Source: Tetraselmis striata (taxonomy: Eukaryota; Chlorophyta; Chlorodendrophyceae; Chlorodendrales; Chlorodendraceae). From it: a stretch of DNA of 64,000 nt. The DNA lies in NCBI GenBank assembly GCA_006384855.1, contig VCJN01001044.1, positions 1-64,000 of the forward strand, given 5' to 3'. A model generated the notes under the pieces. That model was not told the origin of the DNA, ran no database searches, and worked only from the letters and a program-made list of their open reading frames with translations. Both the position numbers and the translations under genes were made by a program. This document shows, one piece after another, positions 22,862 to 33,986 of this stretch; position 1 is the first letter of the stretch, and the number at the start of each line of letters is the position of its first letter.

Positions 22862-25800
22862 GTGGAAACGGAAAACGGGAGGGCGCTGCCGAAGGCAGCG
22901 AGCTGGAAGATGGCAGTCGAGCTGCTGGTAGTGGCTGTCCTAAGTAGCTCCCCCGCCGGGAGCGCAAGGCTCATTGGCGATGGGGCAGCCCGTATTGAAG
23001 CATGATGGTATGATGGTACCGGTAATGATTTAACCGGTTGAAACCACCAACAGACCGTACGGATCGTCGTACTAGGACAGTTAGATAGTCGGAAAACCCC
23101 ATAAACTAGTTATTTCAAACATGCAATCGAGTCGGGTTTTTCCAGTTACACGAGGTTCGTTTACGACAGCGAGCGTGGGCAGTCGGTATGCGTGCTGACC
23201 ATCACATGAAGGCGGGAGATGTCTGAAGTTGTAGGAGGGCCTTGCGCCGAAAAGAGGTAGTTAGCGACCTCGATCAAGGCGTGGGCGCAGAACCGACGCG
23301 GAGAGGGGATGTTGACGGCGCAAACGCCGGCCGGACACATAGGCCGGACGTGTCGTGAAATCAAGGCGCCGTCTCCCGACGGCGCTGTGCACCATTTGCC
23401 GCGCGCCGTAGTGTCGGCGTGCCACACAAACCGGAACTCTAGGTTAGTAGGAACGGCCAAGTTGGCCACGAGTGCCCAGCATAGCGGCATAGGTACCAGC
23501 TGACGAGTACAAGCTGCGCGCGCGGGCGCGCCGCGTACAATCAACCATGTGCAATACGGTACGATGTACGCGACGCAACGGTAAATCATTCTGCACATGT
23601 GCCGCGGCCGTGTACATTATTCGAGGGAGGGACACGCAAGCCCGCGCGATGACGGCGGTGTACGACCGTTGCTACCACCAGCGGCGGCCGTCCCGCCGCC
23701 TCGCACGAGTAGGTGTGGCACCCGGAACGCACAACGCATCGGGGCACGGGACATGGGACCCAGTGTGGTCGTGCCGTACCGGTTCTTATGTGTGCCGGGA
23801 TCTGTTGCCGGCGACGTCGCAGAACACCCACCGACTCGGTAAGCAGTCGGCGCTGGTCTCGCATCGCGGAGTGCGGTGAGGCGGCCGCTGCTGCTGCACC
23901 AGCAACGGCTGCCGACCACCTCACAAGTCGCAGACCTACGATGACGCCACGACGAAATGCATAGTCGCGTTAAGTGCTGGCGGAGCTGCCCCCCCCCCCC
24001 CCACCCCCCGGGCGCGCAACTCGTGTTGTCAGAGATGATATATCGTGACGTCGGGAACAAGTTGACCGGCGTAGAGGCTTTGGTAACTTGCGCCGGCCCG
24101 TAATGATGCCAGTGTTGTCGGGGCGAAGGTAACGATGAGGCAGCCGCCGTTGCTGCACCAGCGACGGCCGCCGAGGTAGGTTCCAAACCCAGAGTCGGAC
24201 ATGGGTAGTTACGGTCACCACGATAGTACGAGACCTTGAGTACGCCAGGTGGTAGAGCTGCCCCCCGACGGGCAGCTGCAGATTGTCGTGGTCGTTGCGA
24301 CAACGACGTTGCAGTAGGAAGCGTCCGAGACGCGCCGGACCGAGCCGCACAGACGCTTCATACTGCAACCACGGCTGCGGCAGTCTCAACAGAATAGATA
24401 CTCAAAGACAAACAAAGGTGGGTGTGCAGTGGTGGTGCAAAGGCGAGAGGCTATAGTGTTTTCAGAATAGAACAATTGTTTAACACAACGCTTACCACAT
24501 GGCAGCATTATACAGTACATATACCCGTAGTCACAGGTACACATTGTACTAGTACACGCATGTACTAACTCGTAGATAGTATATCGTACTCGTATAATTG
24601 TCACACTACACCTCCCCCCCCCCCCCCCCCCCCCCCCCGTGCGAGAATTCAATTCTCGACATCAGCGGGGTTTGAACCGGTGACCCTTACATCAGGATGC
24701 TGGCGCCTTGTAACAGTTGAGGCGGTATCGAACCGGCTCCGAAACCATTGCGGCAGTCTCAACAGGATAGAGACTCACAGACAAACAAAAGTGGGTGTGC
24801 AGTGGTGGTGCAAAGGCGAGAGGCTACAGTGTTTTCAGAATAGAATAATTGTTTAACACAACGCTTACCACATGGCAACAGTACACAGTACATATACCCG
24901 TAGTCACAGGTACACATTGTACTAGTCGCTAGTTCACGCATGTACTAAGTCGTAGTATATCGTACTCGTATAATTGTCACACAGCGAACGTTGTTGCAGC
25001 ACGGTTAGGGTGAGGGCAACGAGTGATAGATGTGTGAAAATCACAGTGGCGGAGTAGCATTCGAGGCAAAAACGGTTAGCATGGAAGGGTAGCGACGCAT
25101 CTCGTCAAAGGGCGGGGGACAGATGTGTAGTACATAGTGCATGTTCATTTCACTAGGTAGGTGAATAGTACCTCGTGCAGTGTTGGCAAGAAGAGGACGA
25201 ATGCGTCAAAGCTCAGTTTCGCATACAGTACATCCGTACAGTATTAGCCGTAACTCAAATTTACACCCCCCAATAAAAGGGGTACAAATTCTAGTTAGGG
25301 GAGGGGGGTAATTTTGAGTCCATAAATGTGCCCATTTTGACTCAAATATTGCCCTTTTTCCCAACGAGCCCTCTCAAAACACATGCGCATGAGCGGCGCC
25401 ATCCCCATAGCGGACGTCGACCAATTCCGCGGGTGGTTTCGGAAAACCACAATCCGACAGTCTCAAGCAGTCGAGATTCCAAAGACAAGCAAAGGTGGTG
25501 ATGTGCAGTGGTGGTGTAGAGACGACGAGAGGCTGCGATGTTTTTCATCATACAATAATCGTTACGAATATTCTAGCCACCGCCCTTGGTTAAACATATT
25601 CTAGCTATAGTCGGCACTAGTCGCCAGGCCAGGCCAACCTCTAGCAGCACGCCCACTGCCAAGGGCGTCACCATGGAGAGTCAGACATATGCCAAAACGC
25701 CAGCCCCGTCATTGTACAACAATCCATAACATATGTCCCGCACTGTCAATAAAGAATTTTTTCACAAGCAGACAGAAATATATGTTACAGTATTCCGATA

Positions 25801-26790
25801 TAAGAGTAACATGTACTCTGCGCGTGACATGTTGCTCGCACTTGTATTAGCATCCGTTGTACCCGTAGAATGTACATCATTCCGTGGTACCGGCACTCGT
25901 ACTATAGTATGCCAAAGATGAGGACAGTTACAACCAAATATAATTGTCACAACACCGTGTAACGACCGTTGATGCCACGACGCCCTGCTGCGAGGACACG
26001 CGGACCGGGTTGAAGTGTCTTGCAGGACGGCAAGCGGCCATCCTGACGACACATGCCTCCTCCTCCGTCTGGGCCGATTTTCTGCGGGAAGCGTGGTTGC
26101 CGTCGTTGACAACTGTGACGAGCCACGGCTCCGGTACTGAGCGCGTCCGCCTCATCTAACCTCAAGAGTTGACTACTGCGAGAGGGTTCTCCACTGCGGG
26201 AGCCCAGAAAACCCCGTAATTCGACTCGGCTTCGTGTATTGAGGTTTAACTCCCCTCCCCCCCCCTCCCCCCCCAACGCCCCTTCCCCCCCCCCCCCCCC
26301 CCCCAACGCCCCCTCCCCCCCCCCCCCCCCCCCCAATCTCAAATTCTATACGGTGCTCATCGCCACGCGGAAACGTCCCAGCCGCAGAACTAGGGCAAAT
26401 CAGAAAACGACTTCGGGAGCACGAGTCGGGAAAACCACATTACCGAGGGGTTGTCTAACGATGCCTGATGATAACGTAACGCATGTGCGCGGCACGACGA
26501 CTCACTATCTGGAAAAGGAACCTCGGCGCGGACTTGCAACCCTCGCGCGCACAAAAAGTACGTGAAGACTCTGCCGAAGGGAGCGAGCCGGAAGATGGCA
26601 TGCGAGCTGCTGGTGGCTTTCCTAATTAGCTCCCCGGCCGGGAGCGCAGCATGGCTCGCATGCGATGGGGCAGCCCGTACTGAAACATGATGGTACCGGC
26701 GGTAACTTAACCGGTTGAAACCACCAACATACGGTACGGTCGTACTTTGAAAATCAAATTGTTGGGAGATCCCATAAACTAGTTTAGATC
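22862..26790. repeat. Composite repeat block B, collinear with block A but with insertions
   Basis: Head repeat at 22862-23110 and terminal copy at about 26560-26790. The body follows block A in order: 23160-24380 matches 15180-16370, about 24985-25020 and 25365-25440 match 16370-16480, and 25955-26560 matches 16490-16920. Block B carries extra sequence relative to A at about 24386-24985, 25040-25360 and 25440-25940. No coding domain is visible. C homopolymers sit at about 23990, 24607-24638 and 26263-26333. Confidence 0.65.
24366..24985. repeat. Direct duplication of about 240 bp within block B
   Basis: A segment starting GCGGCAGTCTCAACAG at about 24379 recurs at about 24750. It runs through GTGGGTGTGCAGTGGTGGTGC and CATATACCCGTAGTCACAGG. 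The spacer holds a C homopolymer and sequence whose minus strand reads GGTTCAAACCCCGC, resembling a tRNA T arm. This looks like an old insertion, possibly of a tRNA-derived SINE. A related fragment (CAGTCTCAAGCAGTCGAGATTCC) is at about 25458. Confidence 0.6.
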
Positions 26791-28762
26791 ATTATCATTA
26801 TCGTCTGCTGCGCTAAATATACCAAGCCCATTATGAACGAGCAAGGGAAATAAAGGGAAATAGCTAATTATTTCTCCTGCGTGTACTCACACTACCTCAC
26901 GGAGAAATATACTGCAGAAGTAATGCTGTATATTCTTGTTTCTCGGAGAATAGGCAGCACCCATATTGGAATTCTAAGACATAGTCGCGATTTCTTCTAG
27001 ATCCCGCCCGGGAGAAATGGAGCTGGTACAGCCCGACGACGGTATGGTACCGGTAGGCGGTTTAGCTGTGATGGGATAGGACCGACCCGCCCTGCCCAGT
27101 CCACCCGCTCATCTGTGGTCGGTCTCCACACCGGCTCACGCCGGAAAGATAAGTTCGACTGTGTATATGACCCGCGGACTGTGTAGTGGTCCTCATCCAG
27201 CTCATCGAGGATCAACTCATCGAGCAAAGTCGTCTTCGCGTTGTACGACAAAATAAAAAGTTCACCGGCGATATCTACTATTGCGGGCTGCTGAAGGACC
27301 TGCTGGATGAGGACTACTACAAGTTCTATGTGGATGGCTTAAACTTGTTAGATGCGACACGTGTGTTGCTGTCCGGCTCTCTTCAATTTCTTGACTACGA
27401 AATTTGGAATTTCTTGCAACTTTGATCCCGCCGCTTAGTCTTTTCGTGGTAAGCATGCCAGTTGTCTTACGGCCCGGCGGCACGATCTTGCACATGGTTC
27501 ACTAATAAGAATGCATAGCATAGTCATCATGCATCAGCAGTCACAGTCACGCACACGTGTATGCCGTCGTGCCCTAGCAATCTAGGCTTTACACTGCCCT
27601 GGGCTACCCATTACTCCATTAGGCGGCAGTACGGGGGCGCAAACTGCTTCGGCACATCGGAGCGGGGCGCTCGCGCTTGCGGCGGCTGGCTTTGTACGAG
27701 CGTGTTATGGGTGTCCACAGCCTCCTCGGCCATGGGTTTCCATACGAGACCAGATCGTCCGCGACTGAACATTCGCCCCGTGATTCTACCGCACTAGGCA
27801 GCCCTCCATGTCTGTGATTATATGGGCGGGAGGGAAGATAGGTGAATGGGGAGCGTTGAGTGACCATGGTTGGAGGGTCGGGTGGTCGAGGTAGAATCAT
27901 CGGATTATTATTGGGCCGATCCCAGCCGCATCTTCCCTTCTGCCGGAGGCCAGCCACACACCAGCCAACACATCAGCCATTGTGAAGACTCATTCCCGTC
28001 GTTTCCTGGCCCGGGACGGGGTCCCCGCCATGTCCGTAGGGGCTTGCGGGGGCGGCAGGGGCAAGCCGTCAGCCGCCACGGCTGCGAGGGCGACGTGGAA
28101 ATGACATAAAGCCGTAGCTACACTGTCCATGCGGTGTATAGGCCGTTTATATGTATACAAGCAGACCCGTTGCATGAGTGTGGAATCCAGAGAGCCGCAA
28201 GTATCAATCGTAGTAGTAGCTACACTGTACAACCTCGCGTCCGCCAACCCCCTGACCCGGGGCCCGGCGTCCATCCACGGGCGGGCGGCGAGGCGGACGG
28301 GCAACGGTCGTCCGGCATCCGGCGACGGAGAAACGACGGCGTCCGGCGTCCGGGTCCGGTCCACGCGGCGGGCTCGGCGCTTCGCGCCATGACGAACGGC
28401 GACGACCGGCCCGACCGGCGGCGGCTGGGCGGCCGGGCGGCCGGGCGGCCGGCGGCGACCGGTACTGGTTCCCGTACAGGTACGGATAGTAAGCAGCATG
28501 CACACTACGTAAGCGCGACGACTATTTTGGCTTGCGCGGAATTATCACGGAAGATACAACGGATACATTTCGGATCTATTTAATAATATATATGAAACCG
28601 TTCCGAAAGTCGGCGACAGACAGACAGACACACTGGCAGACAAACTCACAGACTCACCTCGTACTTGAAATGGTACCCGGGTAGGATAGGATGGCGGGCG
28701 GGCACAATGGTGGTAGCGGCTCTAGTACCCGGGTAGTGTTCATTTTTTATTTTGTGCTTCCT
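26790..28762. other. Intergenic sequence with one unassigned ORF
   Basis: A plus-strand ORF at 27186-27425 (79 codons) includes GDIYYCGLLKDLLDEDYYKF and YVDGLNLLDATRVLLSGSL, a composition more protein-like than its surroundings. No family is recognised and it may be a single exon or a fragment. About 28240-28460 is extremely GC-rich. About 28618-28650 holds short GACAGACA repeats. Confidence 0.4.
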
Positions 28763-28853
28763 TTAGACGGAGTGCGAGTCACGTTGCCAGAAGCGAGTGT
28801 CTTGTCTTACAAGCCCCTCGCCACACCAAACAAGATGGGTGGGACGGGTGGGT

Positions 28854-29104
28854 GCGTGAAGCGCAACAACAAAAGGGATGAGCGCTATGGTCTAGACAGT
28901 TGGCTAAGTAGTAGCTGCAGGCAGGCAGGGAAACAGGTCGGGAGCTGGTGCGGTCGCGAGTCCGCTGCTCACTGTCCCATCCTGGAAGATTCGAGACAGA
29001 GCCGATGACTGGCTCCTGTGCTATATTTTCCAGGTGGTAGTCGTTTGACCGCACAACTCGGTCCGTCGTCTGACGAAACTCAGTTAAGTACTTAACAACG
29101 ATTA
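28854..29104 (-). repeat. DIRS element A2 repeat
   Basis: 251 bp matching 33419-33669 with only a few substitutions. It is flanked on one side by B1 and, about 63 bp away on the other, by B2. It contains the small palindrome AGTTAAGTACTTAAC near its end. Confidence 0.9.
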
Positions 29105-29129
29105 GACAGAGTGCGAGTCACGTTGCCAG
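29102..29129 (-). repeat. DIRS element B1 repeat (partner 28763-28790)
   Basis: 28-bp repeat containing GAGTGCGAGTCACGTTGCCAG. The second copy at 28763-28790 marks the outer 3' end of the element. The two differ at one base (GACAG against GACGG). Confidence 0.8.
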
Positions 29130-29166
29130 GCAAAACCGGAAGGCCACAGTTACCGGTGAAAACCAG

Positions 29167-30330
29167 TCACTGTGAAAGATTAGCAGCGGAACGCTGCGGT
29201 GCCAGGGAGCCGAAGAAGTAGCGGGCCCCAGCGGAGTCCATGATGCCTAGCACGATGTAATTGAGGACCACGCCGCTGCCCACTTTCCAGCCGCCAAGCC
29301 AGCGAATCGTAGGCATAGGGACGCCCGTGGCCGAGGCCGCGGACGCCCCGCCACTGCGAAGGCTGTGCGACGACCAGCAGAAACCAGCAGGCAGGGTAGC
29401 GTCAACTGCCAAGGCAGCGGCAGTAACCCATTCGGAGACAGTAGCCGCGGTCCACGTGCCGGGATCATCATCAGGGAGCTGCCAAAACCGAGTAGCACCG
29501 GGCAGCACGTGATCGCGGCAGGTGACGAAGAACTCCAAAAGCTCCGCGATTTCGGGGTGCGCCTCACGGGAAATTTGCAGCACCGGACGAGGCGCCCCGG
29601 AAGGCTTGCCCTTAAGTACTCGACGGTACAGCGTAATGCTGCGGGAATCAACCGCCAAATCGCGCACGCCGCACCCCGTACTAGTACCCGCGCGGTGACA
29701 AAAAAGGAAATTGACCGCGGTAACGAGCAGGGCACGGAATGTGGGCAGGTCGCACGCGATGGACCTGTGAGAAACCAGCCGCTGCGCACGCCGAAAACAT
29801 GCGAGGGCGACGTTCGCAGGCAAAGGCACCCGGTAGTCCGGGGCGTCTAGCACCTGCTGAGCCAGCTCCCAACCGCGCATCGCCTGGTTGACGAAAGGCC
29901 CAAGCGCCGGCGGCTCCTTGAAATTATCGGTGACAAAGGCGTTGATCGCTGAAAGGTAGGGTCCAAAGGCACCAGCCTTGTTGCGGCCACGTGCCGCAAC
30001 TCAGGAGATGTACCGAACGATGAGCGGCGGATCCGCCGTGTCCGGCAGTCTCCCATTTTGCGCGCAGAACTCGCAGAATAGGTTGAATTCAGATCCGTAA
30101 GACTGCACGGTACGTTCCGCGCGCGAAGACATCAAGAAATTCGCGGCACGGCGCCCAACCTCGTCGTCGCCGAGTAACCGCAGTAGCCCAGGTCGCATAC
30201 TCGCTGCCCATGGTGCAGACGGTACGTTCGATTTCAACCCGTACCGCACAGCCGGGTGTTGTCTGCTGTGAGCATCTGTACGGGAGATCTGAAAAGCGTC
30301 CGCGGAAACGTCCAAGGTAGCAGCAGCAGT
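29167..30330 (-). pseudogene. DIRS tyrosine recombinase
   Basis: The N-terminal SAM-like part (RAERTVQSYGSEFNLFCEFC, about 30120) is separated by a stop near 30001 from the catalytic part (29880-29167). The catalytic box HSLRSGGASAASATG (about 29365) supplies the H..R pair. GGW follows about 25 residues later, and VLNYI supplies the nucleophile Tyr (about 29257). This enzyme would integrate a circular DNA copy, in place of a DDE integrase. Confidence 0.75.
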
Positions 30331-30332
30331 AC

Positions 30333-30960
30333 TTAACGCCCCGTAACCGGCGCGTCGCGACCGGTAGAAGAAGGACGGAAGGGAAGGCGGAAGAGCATCA
30401 CGCTCCAGGGCGGCGGCCCGACGCCCGCGCGGCGCCGGAGCAGCCCGGGAAAGAACAGATCGCGGGAAGGAGGGTAGTGCAGTACCTCCGTAGCCATCTC
30501 GTGTAGCTGCTGGAGCCAAGGGCGGCCGTGCCAGGCCGGGGCGACCACGGTCGCCGCGGCGCGCGATTGCTGCAGCTTTAGCACCAGCTCGTCCAGCAGC
30601 TGCCAGGGGGGATTGCACCAGTTCACTGCGGCGCGCCACGTGGCATCCGACTGGGCCAAGGAGTCCACCGCCTCGGTACCTGGGACCGTCCACTGGGAGT
30701 TGTACCGAGGTAACAAAGCGTTCTCCATAGTTGCGAATCGGTCGACGGTATGCGGTCCCCAGATGCGATCAACGTACCGGAATATACGAGGATTGATCAT
30801 CCAATCGGAAAAGTCCTTCTCGCGCGAAAGCTTGTCCGCCCATGCGTTCGCCGCAGACCGAATGTACCGTACTCGTAAACGGATATCGTGTACATCCAGC
30901 AAATACCATAGCTTGCGAAGTTCCGCCATAAGTACCGGTGACCGAGTAGTCAAATTGGAT
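30333..30960 (-). pseudogene. DIRS methyltransferase-like domain (NPPW)
   Basis: Continues from RNase H (MAELRKLWYLL, VRYIRSAANAWADKLSR) into the segment DRFATMENALLPRYNSQW. After it come WCNPPWQLLDELVLKLQQ and ATVVAPAWHGRPWLQQL. DIRS elements usually carry a Dam-like methyltransferase domain here. The NPPW tetrad resembles the catalytic (D/N)PP(Y/W) motif of N6-adenine or N4-cytosine methyltransferases. No activity can be assumed in a decayed copy. Confidence 0.6.
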
Positions 30961-32340
30961 AGGATTGCACCACCGCCTGATTGTCCTCGTACAAAAGTAC
31001 GCGGCGCCCCATCAGCCGTGGCAAAAATGACTGTATGGCGAGACGTACCGCTTTGAGCTCCTTGTACGTTATATGACGTCGACGATCCTCCTCGTACCAA
31101 TATCCGCGTGCCTCCGTAGTTTCGCACAGTATCGCACCCCAGCCGTACTGGCTGGAGTCCGTGTGCAGATAGGCTGTCTCAACCGGGCGCAGAATCGGTG
31201 CGCCGTTGTGGCGCGTGGGAACATCGCGCCACCACTCCAAATCGCGAATGAGCTGACGCGTCAGAACGACCTTGCCGCTCGGAGAGGAGCATCGGCCCAG
31301 GACGGTGTGCGCCTCGCGGAGGTAGAAACGCGCCGGAGGCATCGCGAGGTAGAGGAACTGGCCCTGCCCGGCGAGAGACGCAAGGAGTTTGGCCGGCGCG
31401 TGGCGGCGGCGGCGCGCAGCGATGCAGAGGAGGTCGCGGGCCAGGTTGGAGAGCCGACGCAGTTTCGCCGCTGGGGCGCGGAACTGCATAGTGACCAGGT
31501 CCAAGTCCAGGCCTAAGTGCTGCAGCTACTGGGTGGGCTCGGGATGCGCCTTGGTGGGATGCTTGGCCAGGCCCAGGCGCCCCCAGACTCGCTCGACCTC
31601 GGCCCGTAGGCGTAGAGCCAGCTGGCGCGAAGGTGCCAGAAACAGGAAGTCGTCGATAAACGGTAGGAGGCAAACGCCGCGCGCCTTGCGGCGACGCAAG
31701 CGTCGACGGAAGGGCCGGCCGTAGCTGCTGTAGGTCGCGAAGTCTGGTTGACGCAGGTAGCGCACCATGACTGCCATCAGAGTGCAGAAGTAATAAGGGC
31801 TCAGCGACCAACCCATGGGGAGGGCCGCGAAGCGCTACAGGGTGCCACGTACGTTGATCGTAAAGAAGTCGCGGACGTCCTCCCGCAAGCCCAGGGCGTA
31901 GTAGCCGTCCTGCAGGTCGAAGGAAAACGCCCAGTCGCCGCGTTTCGCCAGGTACCGCATGCGACGCAGAGTTTCGAATCGCATGGAATAGACCGCGCAG
32001 TAAGAGTTCAGATGGCGCAGGTCTATTGCAAGGCGCCACTGGTTGCAGCCCGGCTTTGGTACTGGGAAGACTCGCGACACGTAGTGCTCGCGCACGCCAG
32101 GTTCTAGCGCGCCGACTGTTACTAGTCGCTGGCTCTCCCGGTCCCACCACTCGAGCCGCTGAGGCGTAGCGTCCTGTAGAGAGACGCCCCGGTGGAAAGG
32201 CGTGGGCGCCGCGCCAGAGAAAGGTAGCGGCACTCCCTCGCGAACCCACCGGAGCACGCGCCCGCTCGCTCCGATTCGCCGCCACTCCCGCCAGTTCTGC
32301 CGCACGCGATGGCGCAGAAACGTTGAGGGGCGTGGTAACG
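30950..32340 (-). pseudogene. DIRS reverse transcriptase and RNase H
   Basis: RT fingers and palm: SRVFPVPKPG (about 32080), RLAIDLRHLN (about 32030), FSFDLQDGYYAL (about 31910), then after a frame break ALPMGWSLSPYYF (about 31810) and the catalytic box FIDDFLF (about 31655). RNase H follows in another frame: HTDSSQYGWGA (about 31170), TYKELKAV (about 31060) and DNQAVV (about 30970). Stops and frame shifts lie near 31830, 31510 and 30960. The motifs themselves look undamaged. Confidence 0.8.
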
Positions 32341-32363
32341 AAGCGGAACGGCGGGCCGCACCG

Positions 32364-33328
32364 TCAGGCCTTGCCCTTGCCCTTGTCGGCGTCGTCGGCT
32401 GTGGGGCGGAAGTCTGGGCGTGGGCGGCGGCCGGAGGGCCGGCGCCGTCGCGCTCTGGATGGTGGCTCGTCGTCGTTGTCCTCCTCCTCGTTGGGGTCTG
32501 GTCCCACGCCGAAGCGCTGTTGTACGGCTGCCTTCGCCGCCGCCGTGACGCTGTACTCGGCCTCGCGGCGCAAAAGCTCGTCGCTGAGCTGCGCCACTGC
32601 TTCCGAACCATAGTCCGCGAAACCGGGCTTGAGGAGGCTGCGGCGAACCACCTGTGCGACTGTCTTGGTCCGCGCATCCGCATCGTTCGACGCGTTGAGG
32701 CGGATAAACGCCAGGAAGTCGCGCCGGTGTTTATTTGAGGCGTCGTAGGCCGCCACGCCCGCTTCAAGGAGGCGAAGGTCCTCCTCACTAGGGGGCTGCG
32801 CCGCGCTTGCCGCTCTCTTAATCGACGCGAGCGCCTCGCAGAGAGCCGCGTGGGCCACCGCATCGTAGAAGCCAAAGCAGTACAGAGAGCGGTACTGATC
32901 CAAAGTGGCCCAGTGCCGACGCGCGATGAGCTGGCGGTGCGTCTCGTCAGATGAGATGTCGTACAACTGGGGAATCGGAGAGAGGCCGGGACTGGGCTGG
33001 ACGGAAAAGCCGGGGCCAATTAAATGAGCCCACTCCTCCCTGACTGGAAGTAAGGGGCAGCGGCACTAGGGCCACCGCGCTGGGGCTGGAGCACGGAAAC
33101 CTGCTCTGCGCGAGCCGGTGCGTCGTGCTGGGAGCTCGCCGCGGCAGCGCTACTAGCGGGCGCGCGGGGCTCGGTAGGAGTAGAACCACTAGGCCGCTGA
33201 AGGTCACTTCGTAGGGCTTCCAGAAGCTCCGTAAGCCCCGCGAAACCGGCCTCCAGCGCGGCGATGCGGTCTTCGGCTAGGCCCCTAGGGGCGTCACCGG
33301 AGTTGTCAGGCATATTGAGCCCTGACAA
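32364..33328 (-). pseudogene. DIRS gag-like region
   Basis: Two adjoining frames (33328-33020, then 32966-32364) encode an N-terminal acidic coiled-coil-like part (DRIAALEAGFAGLTELLEAL). This is followed by a Ser/Ala/Pro linker and a 200-residue helical segment ending in a basic tail (RARRRRPSGRRPRP) that could bind nucleic acid. The position directly upstream of RT and the composition fit the DIRS gag ORF. There is no zinc knuckle. The frame break near 33000 suggests decay. Confidence 0.6.
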
Positions 33329-33418
33329 TGCCGTGCGCAGGGCGTCGTGCTAGCGCATGCGGATAATATCGACAAGGATCGCTTCCCCTCGCGGCACAGG
33401 TGCCGCGCGATTGCTGGG

Positions 33419-33669
33419 GCGTGAAGCGCAACAGCAAAAGGGATGAGCGCAATGGTCTAGACAGTTGGCTAAGTAGTAGCTGCAGGCAGGCAGGGAAACA
33501 GGTCGGGAGCTGGTGCGGTCGCGAGTCTGCTGCTCACTGTCCCATCCTGGAAGATTCGAGACAGAGCCGATGACTGGCTACTGTGCTATATTTTCCCGGT
33601 GGTAGTCGTTTGACCGCACAACTCGGTCCGTCGTCTGACTAAACTCAGTTAAGTACTTAACAACGATTA
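33419..33669 (-). repeat. DIRS element A1 repeat
   Basis: 5' end copy of the 251-bp A repeat in element orientation. Beyond 33669 the similarity to the other copy stops, where the other copy runs into B1. Confidence 0.9.
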
Positions 33670-33986
33670 TTTAAGTGGTTTATTTGTTGCTGGCTGTTTT
33701 GTAATTCACACCAGCAGCATACGATAAGTAATTTCACGTGCGCGTGATTGATGGCAAGGAAGCAGCTGGCTCCAGCCATTCGCCAACCGGCTGCCTAGGG
33801 CAGGCTAGTCAGCGCCCTTAAACACAACAGCCTGCAAGGCAGGGGCACATCGGCCGGGACGGCTAACACGGATTCAGGGACATCAGCTGTATTATCGCGC
33901 CGTTAGCGGGCAGCAGGGGTCGGCGGCGAGGGCGAGGCGGGCAAGTTGTCCTGAAATTAGGATCGGCGGAAAAAAGCGGCGGCGGG

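Larger units (their letters stand above)
28763..33669 (-). mobile_element. DIRS/PAT-like tyrosine-recombinase retroelement with split direct repeats
   Basis: In element (minus) orientation the order is A1 (33669-33419), ORFs, B1 (29129-29102), A2 (29104-28854), then B2 (28790-28763). A1 and A2 are 251 bp each and about 97% alike by eye. B1 and B2 are 28 bp with one mismatch. A1-ORFs-B1-A2-B2 is the split direct repeat layout of PAT/Kangaroo/TOC-type DIRS elements known from volvocine green algae and nematodes. The internal ORFs encode gag-like, RT, RNase H, a methyltransferase-like domain and a tyrosine recombinase, all with frame breaks. The close A repeats suggest fairly recent insertion, but the coding regions need several frame corrections, so this copy is probably dead. 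Confidence 0.85.

Noticed and set aside
31179..32285. 368-codon minus-strand ORF
   Set aside because: It overlaps the DIRS RT/RNase H in the wrong frame. The RT motifs are in the other two frames.
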